Assembly: GCF_026210795.1 (NCBI RefSeq)
Contig: NC_089460.1
Location: 1,426,001 to 1,490,000, forward strand
Length of the DNA stretch: 64,000 nt
Source of the DNA: Rhizophagus irregularis
Taxonomy: Eukaryota; Glomeromycota; Glomeromycetes; Glomerales; Glomeraceae
Direction of reading: 5' to 3'
The position numbers were made by a program, and so were the translations under genes. The notes beneath the pieces are model-generated. The model searched no databases. It had not been told where the DNA came from and was given only the letters and a program-made list of their open reading frames with translations. Of the stretch, positions 40,546-51,829 are shown piece after piece (position 1 is the first letter of the stretch; each line of letters begins with the position of its first letter).

Positions 40546-41295
40546 CTAGACATCAGAATGATCAGATACACGAGCAAAAAGCTCTCTTTTGTAAGATCTG
40601 ATGACAATATACAAATAAACCTATGGAAGAAAATTTGAGAAAAAGAATGAAAAAGTAAAAAAAAAGTAAAAAAATAAAAATTCAACTTACTTCAATAATT
40701 ACGCCAATAACAAAATTAATAAGCCAACTTACAACAGGAAATTTATAATCACAAACTTCAGTATTGTTAGGATTCGCTTTTTCACAATTCCCTTTATCTT
40801 TAGCAGCAGCAATAGATAATGAAATAACTGATAGAATACTCATTCCTATATTAAATATTATACTATAGAGAAAAAATTTTGCGAATAATGCTACTCTATT
40901 AGGGTTCTCATTATAAATACCGTGAGCACCATAAAATGCAATTAAAGCTACGAATAAATAAAGCACTCCGACAATTCTCGTGTAAATCGCTATAAGTTTG
41001 TTAAAAAAATTAATTTTAAAGCCCATCTTGAAATTCATTTAAAGTCATGTTGTTCGTTTAATAACTTACATCCGAAATCATTGAATCCTGCTGTTAAAAA
41101 ATGAAAAATACCAAGATAAAGATTCCAAATGAAAATCCACGCTGCAACGATGAAAGCTCCAATTCGAAGAGGAATAAAGAAACTATTTAAGAATATTGAG
41201 ACTAATTTGATAAAATTTTCTTTTTCTTTTATAATTCTTTTAAATATATTACCAGCAATGGTCTGCTTTAATTTTATTGAATTTATCCATTTCAA
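40546..41295 (-). CDS. Four-transmembrane-segment membrane protein
   Basis: Three exons (41295-41070, 40989-40691, 40620-40546) join in frame through GTAAGT donors to give 199 aa. There are four hydrophobic segments: PLRIGAFIVAAWIFIWNLYL (~42-61), RIVGVLYLFVALIAFYGAHG (~79-98), a third around IIFNIGMSILSVISLSIAAA, and WLINFVIGVIIEVYLYIVIR just before a short basic cytosolic tail (SYKREL...). A soluble loop with two Cys lies between segments 3 and 4, possibly a lumenal disulfide loop. The layout resembles MARVEL/LAPTM-like four-pass proteins of endomembranes, but I do not recognise the family firmly. The alternative reading, a shorter protein from the ATG at 41038, would lose the first helix. 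It is divergent from the PNPOx-like gene 561 bp away. Confidence 0.65.
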
Positions 41296-41856
41296 TTCAA
41301 AAAGTGGATTCGATTGATAATTTAATTTACGGCAAAAAAAATTTTTTTAGTATTTATGTTAATGTTCATCTCTTTAAATTTAACGGGAATTTACCTTTTC
41401 AGAAACACATTTAATTTGAAAATTTTTCTTAGCGATGTAAAAAAATCCCAGTTATAACCGGTCAGCAGTTTGAAACTAGTTAACCATCACATCAAACTAT
41501 CCAGTTTGAGAGCGGAACACACAGGACCCAAACCTTCTGACGGAAATAAATAAAACGTATTCCGGATATGTCCTAAACTATAATTATCCAGAGACCTTGG
41601 AAATACATGAAACAACTTATGGTCATATCTGACATATGAAGATAACAAAAAAATTTGAACAAATTATAAATTAAATTTGTGCAACATTAACTGATGAAAA
41701 CGTGAAAAACAATGATTTTCTATAAAATGGTCAAAAAAGGTTTACACTGACTAATTTACTAATTTTGATTTTCTTTTTCTAAAATTTATCGACTTTTTCT
41801 TTACAAATTTTAAGAAACCTTATTTTGTTTTTTTTAAAAAAAATTGTTTGATTAGA

Positions 41857-42782
41857 ATGGATACATGGAATCAATTATTGCAACAAAGTCATAAAAAAAA
41901 TTATCGAAGTATTGGTGGGTTTCTTTACAACCGAATATGCAATATTTTTTCGTGCACGTAATGAATATGTTTATAAAATCTAATACATTTACCTGTCAGT
42001 TTATGTACAAATGACAAATCTTCGAAGGAATGGAGAACCTTCATTACACAATATAAGATTTCATGATTTTATTAAAGATGATTCAAGACATTTGTCATTT
42101 TTAATGGCATTTAATGATAACCAATTACATGGTGATATTAAATCAAATCCTAGTGCTCAATTAAGCTGGTGAGTTTCAATTCTCTCTGTAAAGGGAATTT
42201 GAGATCATAATTCATTTTTATTTTCCTTATTCTCTTAAAATAATATTATGCTACAGGCAAATGCCAACAACAAAGGAAATTTATAATTTATTAGGAAGAT
42301 TTTATATTGTTGCGTCACCAAAAAAAATAACAAGATTCCCTCCGCCCAAACTTGGTACGGAATTAATGAATTCAGAAATATCGGCTCAAGAACATTGGGA
42401 ATCAGTTAGAAGACAAGTTTGGTCATCATTATCATCACAAACTCGTGCAACTTTTACATGGCCTCCATCAGGAGAAATACCAAAACATGGAGACAAAGCA
42501 TTTAAATGTCTAAAGTTAGATTCTATGCTTGACAGAAACATTAGTTTAGATAATCCTGATAAGGTTAATCATGAAGTTGCTTTCGATAATTTTTGCTTGC
42601 TAGTTTTTAGAATTAATGAAGTTATAAGGTTTGAATACGGAATTTTTCCTCCAAAGAGAATGGTAAGCATAATTTTTTTAAAAATAATAATAATAACAAC
42701 AATAATTTTAATACATTCTTTATTTTAACAGATTTATAGACTTGTCAATGATGAATGGATAGAAGAAGAAACGAACCCATAA
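41857..42782 (+). CDS. PNPOx-like FMN-binding flavoprotein (Alr4036-type)
   Basis: Four exons (41857-41914, 42000-42168, 42257-42662, 42732-42782) give 227 aa with exact phase closure. The order of motifs fits the split-barrel pyridoxamine-phosphate-oxidase family of the Alr4036 type: VYVQMTNLRRNGEPSLHNIR (first strands), then a DDSRHLSFLMA strand, a NPSAQLSWQMPTTKEIYNL segment, an EHWESVRRQVWSSLSSQTRA helix with WPPSGE after it, and a short C-terminal RLVNDEWIEEETNP. Family members bind FMN; the substrate is usually unknown, so vitamin B6 oxidation should not be assumed. It is convergent with the 163-aa gene, with 32 bp between stop codons. Confidence 0.8.
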
Positions 42783-42814
42783 ACAATAATTATATTAGAC
42801 ATAAAAACAATTTT

Positions 42815-43471
42815 CTAGTAAGAAGGTTTAATTTTTATTTGAACAATTATACCATCTTTATCACGTGCCGCTTGCGTAGATTCAATTTCCGGTGCTAGAG
42901 AAGTTTTATTCTATATTTGTGAAGTTGATTTTCACATAAATGGTAATAAAGCATTAGAAAATTAGACTATAAATTATAAAGATTATAAAATAAAATTATA
43001 TTTACCCATTTAGTTTCATCATCCAGGGTTTTAATACATTTTTGTACATTTTCCTTTGTAAGAAACCATTTCTCAATTAAAGTTTCCTCATTATTGAATT
43101 TGAACTTGAATTTTAATGAATCCCATTCTGAATTATCAAGTTTTTTAAGGACTGTTACAATATTCAAAGAAGAAATCGAATAAGTGTTTAATGAAAAATT
43201 AGTAGGTGGGTGAAGAATTGTGAAAATGAGATCATTGGAAGATGATGATGCGTTTGATAAAATTTCTCGGAGGCTTGTCTGCCATAAATGTAATTTATTA
43301 AAGAAGTAATTAATTGATAAAAAGGACTTTAAACAATTTAATACATACGGATTCTGATTGAAAATCAATTTTAAAAAATTTGCCTTTTTCGTCTGGAGAT
43401 AAATCATAAATTATTGTGATACGGGATGATTTTTGATGAAATTTGATACGATCTTGAAAATTTGACTGCAT
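42815..43471 (-). CDS. Unrecognised 163-aa protein
   Basis: Three exons (43471-43349, 43278-43006, 42910-42815), each a multiple of three, join with GTATGT/GTAAAT donors and CAG/TAG acceptors. The product starts MQSNFQDRIKFHQKSSR, has alternating hydrophobic/polar strands (RITIIYDL, DLIFTILHPP), then a charged helix (TLIEKWFLTKENVQKCIKTL), and ends with a short strand (GIIVQIKIKPSY). No signal peptide or membrane segment is seen. I do not recognise a family. It shares a 171-bp divergent promoter region with ERG27. Confidence 0.7.
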
Positions 43472-43642
43472 TTTTTTAATTTATTCTAATTCCAATAAAA
43501 GAAAGATAATGAACGTGTGTATCAATTACAAATTTATATAAAGGATTGATGATTATATCCAATCATATTAAACTTAAAATCATTTTCGTGATTGTGCAAT
43601 TTTTATACTTCAATTTAAGTTCAAAAAGTTCAAGAAAAAAAA

Positions 43643-45125
43643 ATGAACAAAAAACGAAATAAACGAAAAAAAAGAAACGAAAGAAACAAACCTATAAAAG
43701 ATATGTCGACTGTCAAAATTGCATTAATTACTGGTGCAAATAGGTATTTTAATATATAATTACGTCATTAATTGATATGGTTTTCACTTTTGAAGGTATT
43801 TTTTAGCGGAATAGGTTATGGAGTTGCACAAAGGTTATTGGACCATTCGGCAAAAAATACTAATGAACAATTTAAGATTGTTCTCGCCTGTCGAAACAAA
43901 ACGCGAGCTATTGATGCTCAAAACGCACTATTAAAAGAGTTCACAGGAGGACTTGTTGAAATCGTTCTAGTAGACGTGAGCTCAGTTAAGTCTGTGTTCG
44001 AATGTTGTAAAGAAGTGAAAAAAAGGTATTTAATTTTAAATTTTATTACACTTGAAATGTTAAAATGATTGAGCTTCCGTCTGAATTTATTAATTCATAT
44101 CATAGATTTAATCGAATTGATCTAATTTTTTGCAACGCGGGAATTTTACCGTGTACACATGTTGATTGGTCGGTAGTAGCCAAACAACTTGTTTTTAGTC
44201 CTATTGCACTAATGTCAAGAACAGATTGCATAGTCCAGCCCGTAGGAAAAACTACGGCTGAAGGTTTAGGTGAAACCTTTGCTTGTAATGTATTTGGACA
44301 TTATGTTATGGTAAGTGATTAATTATATTTATATTTACATCATGATTAATACTGAAATTCAACCCTTTTTTTTTATTCTTAGATTCGAGAGCTCGAAAAC
44401 TTACTAATTAAAACAAAAAATTCTCGTATTATTTGGACGAGTTCATGTACTGCTACGAAAGAAAATTTTAATTTGGAAGATTATCAAGCTATTAAAGAGT
44501 AATAACCTTTTTTTACGTTTTATGAAAAAGAAAAAAGAAAATTTTGAATAACATTCTAAATTAACTTTTACTTTTCTTATTCATTTAGAAATGCTCCCTA
44601 TGAATCGTCTAAACGAATGACAGATTTAATTGCCATTGGACTTAATTCTCGCTTAAACAAACATGATATTTATAGTTTTGCAACTCATCCTGGAATTGCT
44701 GCCACAAACATCGTACGAGATCATCTCGGTTGGGTTATGGGTTACGGAATGCTAATAGGACTGTTCGCGGTAAATATTATATCCAAAATAACGGAGTTTT
44801 TTTTTTATTTTATTTATTTTTATTTATTTATTTTTTTATTCATTTATATAATTTTTTATAGGCACGAACTTTTTTAGGAATGAGAAATCAAACTGTCACC
44901 AATTGGAATGGATCATATTCTAATTACTACGTTGCAACTCAACCTATTGATCTTTTAAATAATGCCGCTATAAAAAAATTTGGTAGTTATTGTAATCGTT
45001 TTGGCGAGGTATATGTTGATACTGATGATATTGAAGATTATAATGAAGTTGAGACAGAAGCTTTATTCAATAAGTTAAATAAATTATTAGATGAATTTCG
45101 TGTCAAGTACAATATTAAGTCTTAA
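43643..45125 (+). CDS. ERG27: 3-keto-steroid reductase (Erg27-type SDR)
   Basis: Six exons (43643-43743, 43807-44025, 44106-44310, 44383-44498, 44589-44769, 44862-45125) give 361 aa, or 341 aa from the second ATG at 43703. It is a short-chain dehydrogenase: the cofactor motif TGANSGIGYG (residues ~30-39) is split by intron 1, NAG is within IFCNAGILPC, and the active site YESSK has Tyr ~218 and Lys ~222. The insertion between NAG and the active site, the TSSCTATKENF segment and the length match the fungal Erg27 / mammalian HSD17B7 group. That enzyme reduces the C-3 ketone during C-4 demethylation of sterols at the ER or lipid droplets. A very basic N-terminal stretch (NKKRNKRKKRNERNK) precedes the second ATG and makes that ATG the more likely start. 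Confidence 0.9.
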
Positions 45126-45454
45126 ATTAGTATTTTAATTATTTTAATTTAACTGTATCATTAATCATTATTTTTATAATTTACATTAAAAAAAAAAAAT
45201 TAATTAAAGATTTAATTTAATTTTTGAGTATTCAGGAAAAAAATTCCCCATTTGGAAATTCAAATTGTGATCAGATTCAGATCGGAGAAATTGTGTAACT
45301 TTTGCTTGTATCGTTTACATTCGACATGTGGCTTGGCCATTATAAGTTATTCCCTAATTATAACCCAGTCAAAGATCGAAAACAAACTGTACATATACAT
45401 TTTTTATCACTTTAAAAAACTAAAAAAATTGACTAAATAAAACAAACAAATAAA

Positions 45455-46335
45455 ATGGTAAGCTGGAAAAGAGGATTTCCAACGGTTTAAAATGAAAGTA
45501 ACATGTTTTTCCTAAAACAAAGATTTTGTTCGGTTTACTAGGCTAGTCCCAATGAATCTGATATTGGAACTAACAAAAACACCAGCGAAGAAACAGCCAC
45601 AGCTACTGCTACAACCAATAATGGCCCCGTCCCTTCGAACAACGGCGACGCTGCTACTTCTAATGATACAGCAGACGAATCTACAGGAAGTGTTGATGCT
45701 TCAGAGTGGGAATCTCGAATTTCCCGATCCCGTAGAATGATTTATTATTATAATCGTAGAACTAAAGAAAGTACTTGGGACCTTCCTGAGGGAATTGATC
45801 CTAGAGACATTAAGGGATATGCGAACAATCAAGATCCACAAAATATTGACCCATTAGAAGGTGGAGATGGTCGTATCAGAGCTAGTCATTTATTGGTCAA
45901 ACATGAAAAAAGTAGACGTCCTAGTTCTTGGAAAGAGGTTTGTATTTAGGCAACTAATTTTTCACTTATATTATTTTATTTTATTATATTTATTTTATTC
46001 CATTTTTCTGTTTATTTATTTATTCATTTATTTATTTTTTTGATACGAACCCATTAACCTTTTTTTAGCCCAACATAACTAGAACTAAAGACGAAGCATT
46101 GGCTTTAATTAAATCCTACCATTCGCGTATCATTTCTGGCGAAATTACTCTTGGTGAGCTTGCTGTTACTGAATCTGATTGTTCAAGTGCAAAACGCAAT
46201 GGTGATTTGAGTTATTTCGGTAGAGGACAAATGCAACCTTCATTCGAGGAGGCTGCTTTTAAACTTAAAGTCGGTGAATTGAGCGAACCAGTTTGGAGTG
46301 ATAGTGGAGTTCACTTGATTCTTAGAACAGATTAA
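45455..46335 (+). CDS. ESS1: Pin1/Ess1-type peptidyl-prolyl isomerase
   Basis: Three exons: 45455-45457 (only the ATG), 45542-45937 and 46069-46335, giving 221 aa. A WW domain spans ~57-85 with Trp57 and Trp80 (spacing 23, as in Pin1) and IYYYNRRTKESTWDLP. The parvulin domain starts at RIRASHLLVKHEKSRRPSSW, with the phosphate-binding Arg pair in SRRPSSW and the active-site Cys in ESDCSSAK, followed by GDLSYFGRGQMQPSFEEAAF and VHLILRTD. It isomerises pSer/pThr-Pro bonds, notably in the RNA polymerase II CTD. An N-terminal extension of about 55 residues rich in Thr, Ala, Asn, Ser and Asp precedes the WW domain, whereas Pin1/Ess1 usually start within ~10 residues of it. It lies 329 bp downstream of ERG27 in the same direction. 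Confidence 0.92.
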
Positions 46336-47412
46336 TATTTTCTTAGAGATTCCCTAAAATACAAGCCGATGAGCGAACAAAAATTTTCGAGGTTCAAGGT
46401 ACAATCATCCAACTTGTCGTATCTTTTTTTAATCATTGAGATTCAGATGTTATCGGATATTAAAAATTTCTCTCTTTTTTTTATTCAATTAGGAAATATA
46501 TCAGAGAATCTGAATAAAATATTGGGTATATCAATTCGTACACTTAATAAATATTTGGGTTTGTCTTCAAAATTTGTGAAAATGTAGTATTATATTCCAA
46601 TTAACTTCATTTTCTTTTAATAATTGCATTCTTTATACAAAAATTTGTATCAATTGCGCAAATTTTGGTTGGTGATCAGAATGAGACAAATAAATTGATT
46701 TTTTTTTAATTTAATTATTAATATGGTTAATATATGGTGCAGTTTAAGAATCACGTGTTTCGTCATGATTAAATAATATAATAATAATATAATCGTTGAT
46801 TCACCAAAGCTTTCTATTATGTTCTCTCTCTCTTTTTTCGCTTGCATGACTCGCATGACACGTCTGAAAAAAGAGATTATCTGATCGTGATAAACGTGCA
46901 TCCTTAACCTAAGGTGGGGAAACGTGGGGTGTGGACCATTAACCTAAACTGAGGTGTACGATTAAAATTTGACGAATTTCGTTTTGTGTAACATTTATCA
47001 GAGAAAATTTTCGCGATGTTTTTCGCGTGAAGAAATATTTATCATCGTACTATAGTGTTTTTATTATCTAAAATAACTTTTATAATTCTTGCAAATTTTA
47101 TTTAATTTATAAAATTTATTGTTTATTATGTTTTAAAAGATAAACCAGATATACAATATTTTATGTCTTTACTATTAAAACATGGCACCATAGAAAAATT
47201 TGCAAATTATTAATTTTATAATTTTATTGAATATTTTTATTACACGTAATTCTTCTTAAACTTTCTACTGATTTCTTTTTGATGTCATTATGAAAGCTTT
47301 ACAATAAGTGACACATAAATAATGTTAACTAATACGTGTACTGTATATATTATGCAATAGATATGATAAACTAAATTTTGTCCATGTTATCGCGGTTAAA
47401 AAAAATAACAAA
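46336..47412. other. Intergenic region between ESS1 and the deaminase locus
   Basis: No gene is recognised. Frames at 46369-46587 (+) and 46650-46901 (-) have no motif. The first half probably contains the ESS1 3' UTR. Confidence 0.45.
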
Positions 47413-48665
47413 ATGAAAGAGCAAGTGAAAGAGCTAGAGAAAGAGCTAGAGAAAGAGCAAGTGAAAGAGTTAGAGAAAGAGCAAGTGAAAGAGCTAGAGA
47501 AAGAATTGTATGGTAAAGAGTGCGTTGCCGAAAGTATCGACTTTGCTGTCGATGGAGTAAGTGAAGATCTTGATGACATAACTGTTGAAGAGGAACTTTC
47601 CTGTGACTTAGCAAAAATATTTACAAGGAATAAAGAAGTAGTTGCAGTGATGTTGGAAACTTTATCCAATGGCTATATAATTTACCTTTCGAAAAACACT
47701 GCTTGGCTTGAGAACGATAATAAATATGTTAATAATATTACTTGTTATTTGAAAACTATATCGACAAATGCTCCCAAGAGATTAGTCAGTGTTGAGACAG
47801 CTTTTGTCAAAGAAGTGGTGTCATATTGTTCTGCTAAACTTGAGTCTATATTTGAAAAGCTTAAAAATGATCTTAAAACCACTGATGATGATAATTATAT
47901 TAGACACATTAAATCTTTCAAAGATTTTATTTTAGCTAAGGATTATGATATGGATATGCACCAATTATCCAAAATTTGTTATGAGTATTATAATATAGTT
48001 AAAGATGATTCTAGCATTCCCCCAAAATTTTTAGGGCATATTAATAAGGCGGGATCTTATATTGAATCTATGTTAAGTATCACAAGATGTGTACGTAATA
48101 AAAAGTATAAATCACAATTCTCTAATGTGATAATGTATAAAGGGGTACCTGATATTATAAAAGATCAGCCTATATATTCGTGGAAAAATATTATCAAAAG
48201 GTTTACTGATGATTATAAAGTTTTCATGGATAATTGTTCGAAAAAGTCTGAAATAATGGAAAGAATAAGAAAAGTATATAACGACAAAGATACACAGCAA
48301 CATCAACTGCTCGACAGCGATGATGTTAAACAACGCATATACTTACATCCGGCAATGACAATATCGGCCTATATTATAAACAATAATATTAAAAAAAAAG
48401 GGTGTTTATAGCAGTATCTAAAAGTTGTTGTTACTTATGTGAACTGTATACTGATTTTGCACATGATGAAGGATATAATATCATCATCTCTAGATGCAAC
48501 AATAAAATATATAGTGGATGGAAACTTCCGGATGTAAAGGATAACGACTTCAAGATCAATTCCCTGAAATATATACTAAGAGATCTTGATCGAATCATAC
48601 AGCACGGTATAGATCACTATACTAGTAATTTGAATTCAGATGATGATGATTATTATTATGAATGA
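47413..48665 (+). pseudogene. OTT_1508-like deaminase, catalytic Glu lost and frameshifted
   Basis: An intronless frame (47413-48411) is interrupted at a run of nine A (48391-48399) and continues in another frame to 48665. The first ~33 residues are perfect K-E-[QL]-[VE] quartets from a 12-bp repeat. Residues ~35-300 form an uncharacterised, mostly helical region. The C-terminal domain has the block order of OTT_1508-like deaminases: an H-x-E position, a VFIAVSKSCCYLC strand with the zinc-binding Cys pair, and KIYSGWKLP. At the H-x-E site this copy reads LHPAM (His codon 48346-48348), so the catalytic Glu is Ala. Family members deaminate nucleic-acid or nucleotide bases in bacterial conflict systems; fungal roles are unknown. 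Loss of Glu and the frameshift predict an inactive product, although a sequencing error in the A run is possible. Confidence 0.75.
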
Positions 48666-51126
48666 TGATGATGAGCATATTATGAGATATATTGCGGGTA
48701 AATCACGAATAAATAACTCTTTTTGATTAAAACTGTGGCTTTTCTTTGGTATAAAAGCTTAGGATTTGGGGGTTTTGAATGTTGATTTTGCGTGATTTAA
48801 AACAAGACGTTTAAATCAGTTTTTTATTGTTTTATCCTTTTTTTTTGTTTTAAAACATTGATTAGCATGCATAATTATATTTTAATTTTTAAGCAACTTT
48901 TTTTAAAATTATTTCTACTATTAGGATTTAAAATTATTTCTTATTGAAGACTACTATTAGGATGAAAAAATTTAATTTTATTGAAAATTAATAATAAAAT
49001 GTTTAAATTTTTGTTGCAAATATATATTATGTAGTAAAGATTAATAAAGTAGTTAATGTTTCAAACTATATTTTTTGCCATCTTTATTAACATGTAAATG
49101 GTTGATTTTACCATTTTGAAAAATTTCTAATAAAAGTAATAAAAGTTATTGGCTTATTGCTAAAATTCAGAAAAATCATATAATCATAAATCACATAATT
49201 TTATTAATTAAATAACAATATATTTATAATAAAAGAATAATTTATTAGTATATATATAAACAAAATTATATTCAAAAAAGTAAGCTAATATTGTAAAATA
49301 AAAATCTGTAAAATATAATACTATTTTAGTTATTTTAAAATGCCAAAAAATTTTCTGTAACTTTTGTTAAAAATTTTGAAAATTAATAAAAGGAAGTAAA
49401 TTAAAATAATATAAGATTTCTTTTACTAAAATATAACTACCTAATTTTTCTTTTTATATCAGCTGATTGGAAAAATTAAGCCAATTAATATTTAAGCTCA
49501 GTTGGTAGATTCATTATATAACTGATGGGTTACTTTTTATTATTATTATGGAAGGCTTTTCTGACCAGCCGATATGTACTTCATATATATTTACCCAAAA
49601 ATTATTGTAAAAATTCAAATAAATTTTAATTAAAAGATAAAATAAATAATTTAAAATTTGATATTTTTATTTATTTAAGTATATTTTTATTTTATTCAAA
49701 ATAATTTAAATATTGCAAAGTTTTTTATTAAAATAAATAATTATAAACAAATTTAAACCTATAATATTTAGAATTTTACTATAATTCATATTTTAAATTT
49801 TAGCGAATTAGTATAAATTTAAATGGAATGATTTGATTTTGAAAAATTAGATCCATTTTAAAAGAAGTAAAAAGTACTTAAAAGTTATATATGTAATATT
49901 TAAGGTTTTACTAATTCTATCAATTCAGTTCAATTTAGTTTAGTTCAACTTAAATTTAATAATACTAGTTAGTAACTTAGTATAATATTCATTAAGTAAA
50001 ATTAATGTAAAGAAATATTAGTTTTTAAAGTTATACCTTTAAAATTATTAAACTTAAAACTATATTTTCTGTGTTCTGAATTTATAAAAAAATAAATATT
50101 AGTTAATATTTGTTAAATAAAATAAAAAGGTATAAAAAATAAAATGAATATTAGTTAATATTTATCAAATAAATATAAAAAAATAAATTTTTAAAAGTTT
50201 ACTTTCAAAATACTATTCAGAAAGCTATAGATATCTAATATAAAATTTATAATAACTGTCTTTTTATTAAAATTAATTCAATTTGCTTTTTTTTTTATTT
50301 TTTGCTTTTGCAGTTATTTTAACATTTAGTGATTTGATTTGAATAAAATTTTTTTTTATTTTGTAAAATTTAATATTAGCTATAAATTAAAAGAATTCAT
50401 CAAAATTGAATTACTGGATACTAAAAAAATTGCAAAAAACTGATTTTTTAAAAAGTTAAAAAAAAATTAATTCACTTTAAATTACCAGTATAAGTTATTT
50501 TAAAAATATTTAAAATTCTTTATAAATCTATAAAAAAAGAAAATTAAAATATTAATTAACATTTTATTTAAATAAAAAAAAATAAAAAAATAAGAGTATT
50601 TTAAAGAAATATAATCATTAATAGTTCAAATTTTATTTTTATAATGATTATTATTAAATTAGGATTTATTATTTTTAAATAAAATATTTATTTATAAATA
50701 AATTAAATAAATTAATATAATTAAGAGTATTGCTAATTTTAACTGGAGGGATAATTCCTCTTCAACTTAAGAATTTAAAAAAAATAAACTTTTTTTATGA
50801 AATATATAAAAATAAATATAATTGGATATTAATCGCATAAAAATTTGGCAATTTTTGGTTTTAAAAAAAAATTTTATTATAAAAAATACAATTTAACTAT
50901 AAAAATCAAAATTATGTAATTTTCTCAAAAACCATTTAAACAACTACCTTTTTTAACTTAATAAAACCTTTTCTTTTCATAAATTTACATATAATCTTAT
51001 TTTTAAATTACTATACAAGTCAATATTTTAATTAAAAATTAAAATAAAGGGAAAAGGAAGGAAAATTTCTCCAGATTAAGTTTAGTAATTCTCTATAATT
51101 AATTATAGGAAATAATAATTTTACGC
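48666..51126. other. Very AT-rich intergenic tract
   Basis: No gene is seen; stops are dense in all frames. A stretch at about 49494-49513 reads AGCTCAGTTGGTAGA, an exact tRNA A-box-like sequence, but no B box or cloverleaf follows, so it is at most a tRNA-derived remnant. Confidence 0.5.
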
Positions 51127-51238
51127 AGGTGCATTGCAATGCACCTCCTTTTTGGAAATTATTAAATAGTAAATTTGCCGATCATAACGTAATTATAAAT
51201 GATCGACAAATTTACTATTTAAAAATTTCCAAAAAGGA
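51127..51238. repeat. Perfect 20-bp palindrome followed by a ~39-bp-arm hairpin
   Basis: AGGTGCATTGCAATGCACCT (51127-51146) is a perfect palindrome. Immediately after it, about 51147-51185 pairs with about 51199-51238 (CTTTTTGGAAAT..GATCAT against ATGATCG..ATTTCCAAAAAG), leaving a loop of ~13 bp. It could be a small foldback element or a replication-arrest structure. No TSD is obvious. Confidence 0.65.
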
Positions 51239-51550
51239 AAGATATGTTCAAACACAGGTGTATTCAAATTTTAAATCCTTAATTATATTAATTTATATTA
51301 TTTAATATTTATATATAAATTAATATAAGTATATATAAAAATAAACTTTAATAACTTTTATAATATAAAAGTAATCTGATAATTTGAAAAAAAAACTCAA
51401 AATATAATTTTATCAGTTTATATTTCAATTATCATATAAAAAAACTTACAAATATTATATAATTAGAGTGAATTTATTTACTGCATTCTGCGTTACAAAG
51501 CATCCTTTCTTTTTTGTAAATTATTTATATTGATCTTTAGTTTATACACC

Positions 51551-51829
51551 GCACTGATAAAAAAATGGTCTATCCTACACATATCCTACACATATCTTAC
51601 ATATATCGGGTACTCAAAATGTAGAAAATCATACACAAATAATACACAGATTATACGCATATCGGATGCTTATATATATAGTATACCTATCAGTACTGAT
51701 ATATGTATGATATATATATTAGTACCCGATATGTGTATGATATGTGTATTATTTGTGTATGATTTTCTACATTTTGAGTACCCAATATGTGTAAAATATG
51801 TGTAGGATAAATCATTTTTTTACCAGTGC
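51551..51829. mobile_element. 279-bp foldback element
   Basis: The left arm (about 51551-51658) and right arm (about 51722-51829) are complementary over ~105 bp with scattered mismatches, from the terminal GCACTG[AG]TAAAAAAATG inward through ATCCTACACATAT, GGGTACTCAAAATGTAG and AAATCATACACAAATAATACAC. A CCG trinucleotide flanks the CACTG..CAGTG core on both sides. It has no coding capacity, so it is a MITE or foldback transposon of unassigned superfamily. Confidence 0.75.

Noticed and set aside
47325-47669. Minus-strand Ser/Leu repeat frame
   Set aside because: Antisense of the K-E-x-x coding minisatellite of the deaminase gene.
49494-49560. Possible tRNA gene from an exact A-box-like AGCTCAGTTGGTAGA
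   Set aside because: No B box, no T-arm and only weak anticodon-stem pairing; at most a remnant.
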